From: Vespula vulgaris
Lineage: Eukaryota > Arthropoda > Insecta > Hymenoptera > Vespidae
Assembly (NCBI RefSeq): GCF_905475345.1
Contig: NC_066592.1
Location: 3,138,501-3,202,500 of the forward strand
Length of the DNA stretch: 64,000 nucleotides
Direction: 5' to 3'
The translations under genes and the position numbers were made by a program. The notes under the pieces were generated by a model, which worked only from the letters and a program-made list of their open reading frames with translations, was not told the DNA's origin and searched no databases. Positions 38,630 to 51,380 of this stretch are shown piece by piece (the first letter of the stretch is position 1; the number at the start of each line of letters is the position of its first letter).

Positions 38630-41600
38630 GCATATATGTATCTATGTAGAAGTCTCGTAAAGATAACTCGAGTTTTGCGTCTCTTTTTAAACGCAATGAA
38701 AGTCAAGTGCACAGTGCAACATATTTAGAGGAATGATTTAATCGTTTAAACGAACTACCACTTGTGCTGATTCTACTAAAGATTTTTATCAACATTGAAG
38801 GATACTCTGACATCATTACTCTCTACGTTTTGTTCGTCCTAAGTTAACTAAAACTTCTTTCTTTATCGCGGTTAACGTCCAAAATTATACATTCATCGGC
38901 CTTTCTTTTTCTTTGTATACATTTACTTTCGAAGAAACGATTTTGCGGTTTCGAGATCGTCGTCCATTCGTTCGACTTTGTAATTCAGGCCTTCGACGCA
39001 TACGTTTATTGCCTAATCAATTTTTTATTGTATGAATCATATACACCCACGTAACATCTTCCATAATTTTTCTTTTTTTCCTTTTATTTATTTATTTTTT
39101 TTTTTTTTTTTTATTTTTTTGTAACAACATACGGAACAATTCGTTTGCTGTCGAAACGATTCGTAAATGTTTAATAATAAAATTCTTTAAGAGAATTACA
39201 TTTAAAACAATTTATAATGTTACAATTAATGTACACTCACGAGACTGATAAAATATCACGACTAAACTTTATTAACGATAAACGAATGGACTCGTTAAAC
39301 AAAAGGAAACTCGATAGACAAAAGGAAAAAAGGAAAATATTCGACTTATCAATATTTATCAATAATGATTCTTATTAAGTACATTAAAACGTGCTCATTA
39401 TCGATGAAACTAACAATTAAATTTCATTGACGAATCTTTCACGTATGCGTCCGATCGTAACGAATATACGCGTAAAGTGAAATATGAATACGTGAAAGGT
39501 GATTCATCTTTCGTGCGACTGCATGCCGCAGATAACGTTGGAATGTCTAGAACGATCTGAAAGACAGAGAAAGAGAAGGAGGAGAAAAGGAGGTGAAGAA
39601 AGAGGAAGAGGAGGAGGAGGAAGAGACGAGAAGTAAACTTTTGGACGTATATTTTTGCAAGGCTTTGCTTAAATTTCACGAGCGAATGCTCGATTCTATC
39701 TCGTTGACATATCGATTTTTACGTATTCTTTCTTTACGACCTATCTTTTCTTTTCTTTTTTTTTTTCAGGAGCTCGGAAGCCGCGGTATCAGGTACGTAC
39801 ATAAAGAATTTTCATCCGACAATCTCGTTTTATTTCTCTTAAAATCTCCTTCTTCAAAAATATTTTTTTCATTCGAGTCAATATATGCACGTCCATCAAT
39901 CGAAAAAGTCAATATTATTCGTAAAGTTTTATACACATGATCGAAAATTATATATTTCTTTTAGAATTTCCATTGTTGATAAATTTGAAAAAAAAAAAAA
40001 AAGAAATATATATTTCCTTCCTGTCGTTTGTAATGAAAATTTTCAAAATATACCTATATAATAAATTTTTATTAACTCAGTCATTAGAATCGTCGATTTC
40101 TAAGTAATTGATTGTATTATTAATATTTTTTTTTTTTTTTTTTAATTAATTACTCACCGATTTGATATTAAATTTTTATATTTATTTTATAATAGAAGTA
40201 ATAACGTAGAGAAGCACGTCGACTAATGAGCAACTTACATACCTCTAACATTAATTTCCATTAGGATGAACGATCCTATACTATTAACTCATTAACGTTC
40301 CTGCAAATTACGAATCGTTTCAGGATTTTGTGCCGCGCCTCCACCACCCCCACCACCACCACCAGCGCCCGGTCAAATGCCAAGTATGAGGATCGGTACT
40401 GCCGAGGTAAGGCATATTCCATCGGTTCGACTTCCTTTCTCAGTCGCGAGCCTTATCGCGTTGCTTCTCGACGTGTTTTGGTAGCATCGTGCGTATTTAA
40501 ATGTAGACATACATATATATATACATACATACATACATGTGAACGCAAATGAGTTTTTACGGCTGATAATTCCACTAATTAACCGTTTCGAGGGAACACA
40601 CGTAGCTGATAAATCGGCTGAGAATATTATGACCCGATACATGGTAAGAATTCAAAGACAAACTAACTAGTTCTATATCTTTATTGTATTATCGATGATT
40701 GATGTATGAGAGTATGATAACACAAACGAATTTTTATCATCGTTTATATAGTTTTCATCGAAACTTTTTATTTCGTTTAAAGCGTCGGAATATATTGAAG
40801 GTAACAATATGTTACTTATCTTCGCGATCTAAATTGATTATTAATTTGGATAAATTTATTGATATCTTTTTCTTTTCTTTTCTTTTCTTTTTTTTCTTAC
40901 AGGCACCGGCTACCAAAAGGGCCCAATTACCGGCTAATTCGGACACCGTTTACGAACCACCAATAGCCATTCAAAATGCAATTTTAACGAAGGACAAGAA
41001 ACCCTTCACCTATACGCCTGGTATGGGCGGTAAACTAGATCTCTCACAGATTCGAAGTCCACGTATGGCTCGAAGAGTAGCGAAGAACGCGAACGACGAA
41101 GGCATAGAAGGGCCACCGAAGTCGGCCCTTGAATCGAAACCAGTGCAACAAACGACTGGCGCGAGTCTCTTTGTTCAGCCGCAAGTCGCCGTTCCGGTTT
41201 TCCCAGTGAATGCTCCACCTCAGCCTCCGGTCAATAGAAACCCACAAGTGCCGATTCTCAATAGAGTGCCTTCGAATGGTAAAGAGTTCAAATCTAACAA
41301 GTTAAATATAATTTATTGACGATTGGATGAAAATTTTCCCTCGTGAGTTAAAGCCTGATTATTATTAGTTGCGATATATTATAATTATTAAATTTTCTAA
41401 ATAATTAAAATAAAAATAAAAGAAATTATCCGATCAATTTTTCCATGATATTCATAATTATCTAATAATTATATCTGACAGATGTACTATATATATATAT
41501 ATTAATACATTGCTCACTTAAATATATGTACATATGTACATAAAACATGTATACGTGAGAAAATAACAAGTTCTACTTTGTACGGATATTCAATTAGAAA

Positions 41601-44106
41601 ATATTCCGTTACAAATAATGAAATATGTAAGAGAAATTTTTGAAGATTTCGAGTAGAGAGTAATAAAAATGAATACACTTATGTTTTTCTTCGATAGCCG
41701 GAGACAGACAAGTGGAACAGACAACAAAAATTGGTGCCAAAGAGGAGACGAAAGTGACTCCTATCCAGATTACTAATGTTCAACCGAATACACCCGAGAG
41801 TCCCGGTACTCCCCAAGTGACATTGGCGAAGGCACCGACGCCTTGGCTACAGAATAAGAACAAGCAGCAGGAAGAATTGCCGGAGTGGGCGAAACGTTCG
41901 AGCGTCAATAAAACGGCGAACTCGTCACCCGAGTATAGTCCATCCACGCAGCCAACCTACGCTAAAAACTTAGAACAAACTCAGCAAACGATACCGCAAT
42001 GGCAGCAAGCTCAGCAAAGACAGCAAACGTCTCAACAGCAACAACAATGGCAACCTCAACCACAGAGTCCATCCTATCAACAGAATCGTCAAGTGTCTAG
42101 TCCTACTGTTCAACAACAACAACAAGAACGTCAATCTATGATCAATCAGCAAGTACAGCAACAAGAACGAGTTATACCGATTCGTGTATGTCTTTGAGTT
42201 GCTAATATTTTTCTATAACATCTGAAAATGATCTTCGTAGATCGTTTTTATTTATCTTGATTACTATTATTCTCACGTTCTAATCATTTTCAGATCGAAG
42301 ATAGACCATCGGTATTCGCGGTTAAACAAGAACCCGGACATCATCAATTCAAGACACAACCGAGTGTTCATCATCAACAACGATGGGGTCAAACGAGTCC
42401 TCCAAATCAAATCTCGCAACCACAAATCTATGTACCGTCTTCTCCGCAAACTCCACAGGCACCATCTTACGTCGTACCTATCATGGTCGAAGGTGATGAT
42501 AGGAGAACGAACGTAACACCTGTTAGCAATGTTCAACAATCTAACGTTAGAATGAATCCTGTGAGAAGTGACCCTGCAAAAATGTAAATCTAACATTCAA
42601 TCCTGATATATACATTTTGACATGTGAAATTATTTCTTCGAACTTCTTACGAACTTAGATTTAAAATAGATGAATCTTTCAGAGACAATTTGTAAAACAA
42701 AAATGTAAGAAAGTCAATCAAATTTTTGATAGAATCGTCCAACAAAGAGGTCCAACGCCGGTTCAAGAACCAGGACCTCTCCAATCTCGATCTTTTCGTG
42801 TTCTTCAAAAGATCACCGATACAGATTCCTCAAACGACGTTGATACCGAACAACTACGTAAATTACAACTTACCGAAGACGATAGGATCTTGATGAACAA
42901 ATTCAAGGAGCAAGGTACTTATCTTAAGATATTTTCTTTTTAATTAGACAGATGAAATTGACGAATAAGTCGATAACGATTTACAGTCGACGGTGATAAT
43001 TACCTTCATCAAGAGGAAGATCCTAGATATCGTGGCGCAGCTATACCGTCGCGTGCTTTCCGATTTTTACAAAACATGACCGACTCTGGCGAGATCTCAG
43101 CGGCAGCTACGAGTAAGTTAAACTTAATAATCTTTTAAGAATATTATTCTTTAAGAGAAAAAAATATTCAAAACTTACGATGATAATTTTTTCTTGAACA
43201 AAAAAACTGATCTAAATCCTAATACAAATTTTATCGCAGATCAATTATCTAATTGTAGTTGACATAAATTTTCTTTAATAATTTTTATGATTTCTCGTTT
43301 TGTTTTTTTTCCCACAGTGCCACGAGTACAGAATGCCGCAAACAAGAAACAGAATAGAAACTCGAAAACCTTTGGTACGATATTTCTAATTTTCTTCTCT
43401 TTTCTTTTTTTTTTCTATACCTATACTTTTTTTATATACATCCAATATACATCCAATCATATAATTATATAAGTTTAATTACAAAATATAATTATATAAT
43501 GAATTTGCAGAGGACGTGCAATCGAATTTACCACCGAGCGAGCAACAAGTACCCGAGCCAAAAAAATATATGGGCAGTGCGATACCTTCGCGATCCTTCA
43601 GAATATTGCAAGCTATGACAGCACCTGAGAGCGTCGGTAAGTAACGTTAGAAGATCTTAGATATTATAACATTTTTTTTCAAAGATATATTTTCCATAAG
43701 TATATTTCGATGATATATCAAATTGCCTCACCTATAAAATCTATATCGTATAAAAATTGTAGTTAATATATAATTCACTCTCACTGAGAAATGAGGAAGC
43801 TGGGGGTGGGTGGGTTGGGGTGGATGTTGGGATGACATTACGCGTGCCTACTCGTCCATGAATTAATTCATTGCACACAAAGGCTTTTTTGTGATCTTAT
43901 CTTACTTCGATGTTCCACGACGAGCGACGTCTAACTTGTAAGAAACGTTCTAATTAATAATTATTAAAATAATAATAATGATGATGATGATAATGATAAT
44001 AATAATATTGATAATAATAATAATCATAATAATCATAATAATAATAATAGTAATAGTAATAGTAATAGTAATAATAATAATAATGGTAATAATAATGACA
44101 ATAATG

Positions 44107-44163
<57 letters not shown>

Positions 44164-45163
44164 GTAATAATAATAATAATAATGCATAATGTCGCTGGAA
44201 CATACCCGAATCCTGTGTTCACAGGAATAACGAAAATTCCTTCGATCATTCACGTGACAATTTCCAATTCGGCCGAATTTCATTCGAGAAAAATAACGAA
44301 ATTAGACGAACGGAACATCTATCGTGAGAAAAATATTATCATCTTAAAAGACAACAAACGAACAAAAGATTGTAATTTTTTAAAAGAACGAAACTTTAGT
44401 ATCCTGGAATTTATATGTTAGATTTACATCGTTTACTCGAATACGATCGTAATAGATATTATTCTATCATCGAATAGATGTTACTACAAAAATGATGTCT
44501 CTCTTCTTATTTTTTTGTTTTTCTTTTTTTTTTGCACTTTACGCAAGATCACAACTTACATATTTCACTCATTATATACTTACTATATTATTATTAAATG
44601 CAATATTATAAGTATATTGATAAAGAGTAGATCGTACGTACGATCGTAGAAATGATTTTTTTATATACAAAATCACATAATCTACCCTGACAGATCGCAC
44701 AAAGTCGGTCTCTTCTCTTCGTCCAACGTGGGATATCATAAGATATGCGTTAACGAGCATACATACATCATACATATACAAACTCGTACATTCATATACA
44801 CAAACATACATATGTATGTATCAGGTACATATATACATATATATATATATACATGTAACTGATATATACGAAAAATTCGTGACGCGTAAAACGGGCTGAT
44901 TCACTCCAGTTTATTTTCGTGTACGTTCTTTGCCTCTTCCTCGTTATATACGAATAATGGCGTTTATATATACACACACACACACACATATATATATATA
45001 AATGCACACATAAGTACTTACTCTAGACACATATATAGTTTATAGAAAATTAATAGCAAGAGTTACGGCGGAGCTACGAATGGACTGGGCACTTTAACGG
45101 AAATGTTGCATGTTTACATTAATAACTTCACGTTTATTTCGCTCTTCCTATCTATTATCTCTT

Positions 45164-45252
<89 letters not shown>

Positions 45253-48200
45253 TTATCTATCTCTTTCTCTCTCTTCACTGAGATGATGTATATACCATAC
45301 AGTTATATTCATTGATTTACATAGCACAAATAGAAGTGCTCACTTGCATGTGTATACACATTTAGAAAAGAGAGATTGTTATTATATATTTTCCTTCTTT
45401 CTACTTCTTTTTATTTCTTTTTTCATTTTTATTTTTCTCGTTCTCTTCTTCTTCTTTTTCTTTTTATTATACGTTATTCCGAAGCATGACACGTTGTTGT
45501 CGTTCAATCCGATATATTTCTTCCATCCTTCCGTTTTATTTATTACTATCTCGTAATACGATAAGAGTTCAAGAAAAAGAAAAAAAAAGAAAATATTCGC
45601 TCGTTCACTTTTTGAATCTCTTAGTTGCTCGATGGTAAACTTAAAATTAAAAAGAAAAGAAAAAAAAAGGAAGGAAAATAAATGAAAAAAAAAGAAAATT
45701 AAAGGGAAGAAAAAAAATAAGACAAGAGGAGGCCGTTCGATCATTTGCTTGGTGATCTTTCATTATTGGCGAAATTTTCGATAGTTTCCTTTGAACACAG
45801 GATCAATGTTTTTTTTTTGTCTTCACATATCTCATGTGTCGATCATATCCGATCGATTATCTTGCTTAAAATCCCTTTTTGCCTTCGAAATGCTCGATCC
45901 ATTTTGCCAGTCCCCTTTTTTATGGATTCGCGCGTTGTCGGAGGAGAAAGTTTTTATTTCACGCAGAACGTTCATGCAAAGTTATATTTCGAATAATCTT
46001 GTTTCATTTGTTGTTCTTGTAATTCTTGTAATCTCTTTTATTTCTGTTTTAATTATTAAATATCCGAACGAAAACATCGTACGAAATATGTAATTGCTCG
46101 GTTCGGACCGACCGTCGCAATTTTATAATCAAATTAAACTGTCATATATCGTATGATCTAAAAACAGAATGTAAAAATTTTCTTTATTATATTTTTTATA
46201 GCGTGCATATTTAAAAGAAAAAAAAAAAACCATAAATCGTGTACACTTAAAAAATTGTGCTTGTAAATAGAAAGACGTTTACGAATGTTCGGCGTGTGTT
46301 CTCCTTCGACGAATAAAAAAGAAAAGAGAAATAAAAAAAAAAAAAAAAAAAAACAAAAACAAACAAAAAAACAAAAAAAAGAAAAAGGAAATAATAACAC
46401 GTAAAAAAAGCATCGTCTCGAACGACCGACGAAATGAAAGTGACAAAATAGGAAAAGATAAAAAAGAGGAAAAAAAAGAAAAAAGAAAAGAAAAAAAAAA
46501 CAAGTCGCGAGGAAAAAGGTTGATTTTTTTTGTCTGAATGCAATGTGCTGTTTGTTGTAGCCACGCAAGAAAATCGTCAAGCAGATTACACCTGCCAAAT
46601 CGAGAATAACGTGCCGGGCAATCAGCACGGTATATTTATCCCTGGTTGTCCAGCACCAGCTCCTCCTCCTCCTCCTCCTCCTTATTGGAATCCCGACGTT
46701 TGGTGGGGTTATTATCATCCAGTACAATATCCAACACTTCCTAATCCGAACGATCCAAACCAGATGAAGTTACCTTTCGATCCGTACGTTTATCGTCGTT
46801 ATGAAGATGGAAACGCTTACGTTTTCTATCCGCTCTACAACCAGAATTACATGCCGTGCGATAATTTCGAAGTAGAAAATAATATTTATCCGCAATACGC
46901 GGCACATTGCCAACCTCCGATTCGGCAGGTCAACGTCAAAGAAACAACCTGTATGGAAGCCAATTCAAATTCGATAAACGAAGAGAATTCAATTTCAACG
47001 TTGGACGATAAAACAAATGTATTTAGCGAAGATCATTGGAGAGAAATGAACGACGTTTCAAAGGTAACAGTTAACGAGAAGGCCAACGATCGTCTTACTA
47101 CGACTTTGAACATCGTCGAGGAGGAAGAAGAACGGAGCATATCAAAGGGAGTCCCTGGACACTTCGACAAAACGAAGATTACCGTACCAAATTACACGTA
47201 CGTCGACAGCAGCGACTCGAGCGAATCGGATTCGGAGAGCTCCTCGTCTTCTTCCTCTTCTTCATCTTCTTCTGCCTCTTCTAGCAAGTTGACCAAGAGC
47301 AGGAACAACGACACTACTACGAACGACACGATATCTGAAAGCGATTCGGATTCTTATTTAGCTTACTCGACTGGTTTAAATCCGCATGGGAAATCCGAGG
47401 GGAACGATCAACGGGATAAGATCGACGATAAAGAACTTCAAGAGATTGTAAACGGGCACCGTTCGGAGAACACCATTTCAAGCTGTGATTCACAAAATGA
47501 AGATGACGAAGAAGAGGAGGAGAATGAAGAGTATCGTTTAGAATCGTTGAAAAGCGATCCAGTAATACCAGCTCATAGATTGAGCGTTATTTACGAAGAT
47601 AGCGAACACGTCGAAGTCGAGATACCCTGTCCAAGGAAAAATAGGGACAACGAAAAGTGGAACAACGAGATACCTTGCGAAGCTACGGACGATCCACCCG
47701 ACGAAGCTGATACTACTGTCAGTGTTAGTCTACCTTTGAGATTCAAATTTTCCGTATCTGAAAACAACGAAGACGTCACCACGGTTATAGTAGGTGACAG
47801 TAAAATAAAATCCGAAAAATCTCGAGCCTCGAATCAGGAGCAAAATCATCGATTAATGGAGGAAGAAACTACGGTAGATTTTACATTGAAGAGACCAGGA
47901 ACAAAGATGAAATCTACGGAGGATACTAAAAATCTTTTAACGAGTAAGAAAATGGACGACACGGCACACGTTAATTTTACCTTAAGAAAAGTACCTACTA
48001 AAGTAAACAGAGTGAATTGCGATGAATCCGTCGAAACGGAATTTACGGTTAGGTCGAAGAAAGTCGACGTTACTAGTCACGTTAGAAAGGAGAAGAGGAA
48101 GCTCGATGGTGAAAGGCAAAGAGAGAAAATCGTGAAAAATAATCAGGATCAATCGAGTCCCGTGTCGATTGATAAAAACGATCTGATTAATACCGACGAT

Positions 48201-49127
48201 AAAATAATAGAACCGGAAATTGTAGTGTCCGAGTGTATATGTGACGAGGATAAAGAAAATTCGAGAAATTTAACAAAAGCAAAAAGCGAAGATCCCAACG
48301 ACGATGCGGAAGGAAATTCAAGTAAGGAATCCAATCAACAGGACGATGAAAGCTACGTCGAATTGGAAGTCGGACGTAATAACAAGGAAACGAAACATTT
48401 GTTGAGCGTTCAAAATTCCCGAGAAGAGACAGACGACGAAGATAGCGGTGTAACATCGGACATGAGCCGAATGATATCCGAAGTGGATACAGATTCCGAG
48501 TGTACGTCAACGAAGAACTTGAGAAAATATCAAAGAACTCAAACGCATTCGCGTCTTTTCAGGCTACTCAACGACGACTCCATCTTGGCGGAAGATACAA
48601 CGGAAGTTGCCGATGGAGAATTAGGTTCTCCGTTGAAGAGAGAATATCTTAGTCTACCATTGAAGACACACGCGTTCAGTTACGACGAGAATTATTGTTC
48701 AAACTATTCTAGCGGACTTACTTCGCCCGAATATTCACCGATATGCGAACAATCATGGAGGAAATTAAATGAATCCGAATTGGACTCCAATCGGCAGCTT
48801 GGACTCCAACAGCAACGTCCAGATAGAAATATTTCCAAAGAGGATCCGTATTATAAAGCATGGAAAAGTCCAAAAGCGAATAATAATACCAACGATCACG
48901 ATCAAAATCACGATGTTTTACCATCTATCGCATTCAAAATACTCGAAAGCAAGATTCCTTATTGGACGTACAAGGTCAACGTTCTCTGTCCACGCATCAA
49001 AAGTACCAAAAGCGTTCCCCAGACTTTACAAGGATGCAAGACGAACGGATCGAGCGGCCCATCATCGATTGTTAGATCTTCACCAACGACCCTTCCCCTA
49101 TCCTACGTCGAAAACGACCATTGCTGA
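33584..49127 (+). CDS. Large Pro/Gln-rich probable Z-disc protein with SR(S/A)FR-x-LQ repeats (long form)
   Basis: Exons: 33584-33606, 39770-39792, 40324-40406, 40903-41278, 41698-42185, 42294-42583, 42733-42914, 42987-43112, 43318-43374, 43511-43636 and 46561-49127; 4341 nt, 1446 aa, all phases agree. Order of the protein: MSSSTFAG, a poly-Pro stretch, a conserved-looking block (KPFTYTPGMGGKLDLSQIR then SPRMARRVAKNA), a Gln-rich region (about residues 240-330), three motifs SRSFRVLQKIT, SRAFRFLQNMT and SRSFRILQAMT (near residues 446, 510 and 574), and then a long tail with another poly-Pro run and an acidic Ser tract. Comparable short SFR-x-LQ segments occur in PDZ-LIM/Zasp-type muscle proteins, and the layout also fits a synaptopodin-2-like protein. 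I see no PDZ or LIM domain. The function is an inference and the name is left open. A 6.2-kb first intron is typical of regulated muscle genes. Confidence 0.8.
33607..39769 (+). other. Long first intron of the SRSFR-repeat gene
   Basis: 6.2 kb with no supported coding exon. It holds TA repeats (33673-33712, 37268-37313, 37482-37511, 38595-38625), GA and CT runs (34218-34251, 34951-34981) and a CGAA run near 37588-37610. Between about 36030 and 37000 the DNA is less repetitive and richer in CpG, with candidate MEF2 sites. Confidence 0.6.
36035..36930. promoter_or_regulatory. Candidate intronic enhancer or internal promoter
   Basis: Two sequences fit the MEF2 consensus YTAWWWWTAR: CTAAAATTAA at 36169-36178 and CTATTATTAA at 36888-36897. 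A TATAAAA lies on the plus strand at 36807-36813, next to a CACGTG E-box at about 36824, and another TATAAAA lies on the minus strand at 36139-36133. The patch is CpG-richer than its surroundings. The intron belongs to a probable muscle gene, so muscle enhancer activity is a reasonable guess but is inferred. Confidence 0.3.
43965..44184. repeat. Compound AAT/AGT/ATG microsatellite
   Basis: About 220 bases of trinucleotide units. They change from ATG to AAT to AGT and back to AAT, ending in a long pure AAT run at about 44108-44182. Confidence 0.95.
45168..45242. repeat. CT dinucleotide microsatellite
   Basis: Pure CT run of about 75 bases, followed by a few CTAT units. Confidence 0.95.
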
Positions 49128-49254
49128 TGGCCCGGGGCAGAGTGAGGCCGTGTTTGGCCGCGAGCAACCGGTCCACGGAACGAGCTTCGCGCAACTTTTC
49201 TCGAAATTCGCAACGACTGGGCGACTAATGCCCGGGGAGCTACAGGCTACGTGA
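49128..49254 (+). other. Coding-like continuation in a shifted frame after the long exon's stop
   Basis: The main frame stops at 49125-49127. Directly overlapping and beyond it, the +1 frame runs to a TGA at 49252-49254 and reads ADGPGQSEAVFGREQPVHG and then TSFAQLFSKFATTGRLMPGE. This is GC-richer and more protein-like than the end of the main frame. It could be joined by a 166-nt intron (48975-49140, phase 0, weak donor gtcaac) or by a single-base length difference. Confidence 0.5.
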
Positions 49255-49411
49255 TTTTTTTTCTATCGGTACATATAGTTTGTCGTATACTCGTCTTTCT
49301 CTTTCTTTCTCTCTCTCTCTTTCTCTCTTTCTTTTTCTTTCCATTTCCTAACTCTATATCTATCTCTGTTTTTCTTTTTCTATCTCTTGTTCCTTTCTCT
49401 ATTCCTATCTT

Positions 49412-49442
<31 letters not shown>

Positions 49443-49814
49443 CTTTCCATTTTCTAACTCTATGTCTATCTCTTATTCCTTTCTCTATATTTCTCTCTCT
49501 TTCTCTGTCTCTTTATCTTTCACCTTTACTAGCCTGTTTTTTGTATTTTTTCTTTTTTGTGCTCCACGAATTACGCGAGAACACGTTAGTAAAAATGATA
49601 CATTTTTCGTTTTTATTAAATTTATCTATCGATAAAACGTGTCCGATTATCGTCGACGAAAAATATATCCTCGCATCGCCTAATCCTGTGTCTCGTTTCA
49701 GAATAGAAAAATACATAATGACGAACCGTTAATACAATTATTTTTATTTCACCGTTAGTTTCTAATCGGTCAATCGTTACGGTCTATATAATTTTTGGTA
49801 ATATAAACTAAAAA

Positions 49815-49861
<47 letters not shown>

Positions 49862-50614
49862 GTCTGTATATAAAGATCGTTGAAAATATCAAATCTAACT
49901 TGAACAAACGGGTTCCCAAGCAGAGTGTCATTTCCATAACTAGTTTGCGGGATATTTTGGGTGACACATGCATGCACTCGCATAACCGTTCTAACGCAAA
50001 TAAGAATTTTTATATTCTCTAGCAGCTTCGATTATTTTCTTTTTTTTTCGAATTACGATGACAACGGGGTAGTATTTATTTATATATATGTATTGCATGA
50101 ATATATTGTTTACTAAGCGAGTAAATTTTACTAACGATCACACCAGTTCCATTCGTAGAAAGCGCTATTACATTCGTGTCATTATTCGTCTAACGTAAAT
50201 GAATTTTGTGATCGAGGACCAAGAGGATGCTTCCTGGCGAATCGTTTAAAAAACGTTCGGTAAAATTGTTTGAAAGTAAAGAGAGAACAAAAAAGAAAAA
50301 TACAAAGGAGAACATAGCTATGAATTATATCTTATCGAGGCATATCTGTTAAAAAGATTAATTAATTAATTAATTAATTAATTAATATATGTATATATAT
50401 ATTTTTTTTAAGAATCTAAAAATAATAAATGATATGAATAGAACATTATTATCATTGCACGTTGTTCGATTTTGCTAGTTTTGAGATATTTAATGTATTA
50501 GCATTTTATGAAGGAAATATTTATTGAATAAAAAATAATTCAATCGATCATTTTTCTTTTTTTTTTTTTCTTTTTTACGTATTCCGATATTAATATTTGT
50601 CTTTCACTTTGCAG

Positions 50615-50637
50615 GACCCGATGCTACCGATTACTGA
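50615..50637 (+). CDS. Alternative short terminal exon of the SRSFR-repeat gene
   Basis: A good acceptor (ctttgcag) at 50614 is followed by 23 nt ending in TGA at 50635-50637. Joined in phase 1 directly to the exon ending at 43636, it reads ...APESVGPDATDY and stops. That gives a complete 1797-nt, 598-aa short form that skips the long exon at 46561. The phase and the neat ending support it; it is not proven. Confidence 0.5.
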
Positions 50638-51057
50638 ATGCAGATATCGGTGTTATGATACTTAGGAAAGCTGTTGAGTTATTAGTGTGTTTTATTTTGT
50701 CTCTTTTCCTTTCCTTTCTTTTCTTCTATCTTCTTTTTTTTATCTTCTTTACATATTAATATAATCGTCTATATCGTAAATATCGATATCGATGGCGGCG
50801 TTTTTTCTTTTTTTTTTTTGCAAAGAAGCCTCAACATAACCCATGTTCCATTTTTCCTTTCATATCTCTCCGCCTAGTAGATTCGTTGTCAAATCATTCT
50901 ATGGTGTGTCGAATAAAAAAAACGACTCTGAGAGAAGAGCTACATTTTTAGTCATATTACTAATGATATCGAAAACTTATCGCGTTATTTAATGTGCCGA
51001 AAAATACAACGATGATTTAATCGTTTCTTGCGATTGATAACAAAAGAAAAATAATAA

Positions 51058-51059
51058 TA

Positions 51060-51111
<52 letters not shown>
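51058..51111. repeat. ATG trinucleotide microsatellite
   Basis: Pure ATG/ATGATG run of about 18 units, followed by degenerate AAT units. The poly-Met frame across it is an artefact. Confidence 0.95.
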
Positions 51112-51112
<1 letters not shown>

Positions 51113-51380
51113 AATATTAATAATAATAATAATATTAATAATAATAATAATAATTAAAAAAAGAAAAAATACAAAAAAAATTTACAAAAATACAATAAAA
51201 GAAAGAATGTACTTAATACAAATTCGTATAAAAAGTATACGTTGGTAATACGATTACCTCACACACTGTCATTATGTTACTTAATGTAAGTCGTGTAAAA
51301 TAAATTATTTATCAAGCCGAAAAGACCGATCGTCCTTTATATCCCAAATCCAAATAACTATCTGAGAAAGTCACGTTAGA

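Larger units (their letters stand above)
43637..46560 (+). other. Intron of the SRSFR-repeat gene with AAT and CT microsatellites
   Basis: Contains a complex AAT/ATG/AGT tract at 43965-44184, TA/CA runs near 44830-45000 and a CT run at 45168-45242 followed by CTAT. The remainder is AT-rich. I see no coding exon, and the poly-Tyr and poly-Ile frames are repeat artefacts. Confidence 0.7.
49255..51380. other. 3' region between converging genes
   Basis: Pyrimidine-rich CT tracts at 49290-49510, a TA run at about 49818-49859, a TTAA run at about 50358-50385, the candidate terminal exon at 50615 and an ATG run at 51058-51111. HGSNAT ends at 51381 from the opposite side. No further gene is seen. 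Confidence 0.6.

Noticed and set aside
43950..44421. Poly-Ile and poly-Tyr frames on both strands
   Set aside because: Produced by the compound AAT microsatellite.
46158..46727. 189-codon minus-strand frame
   Set aside because: Phe/Leu-rich antisense of A-rich intron that runs into the antisense of a real plus-strand exon.
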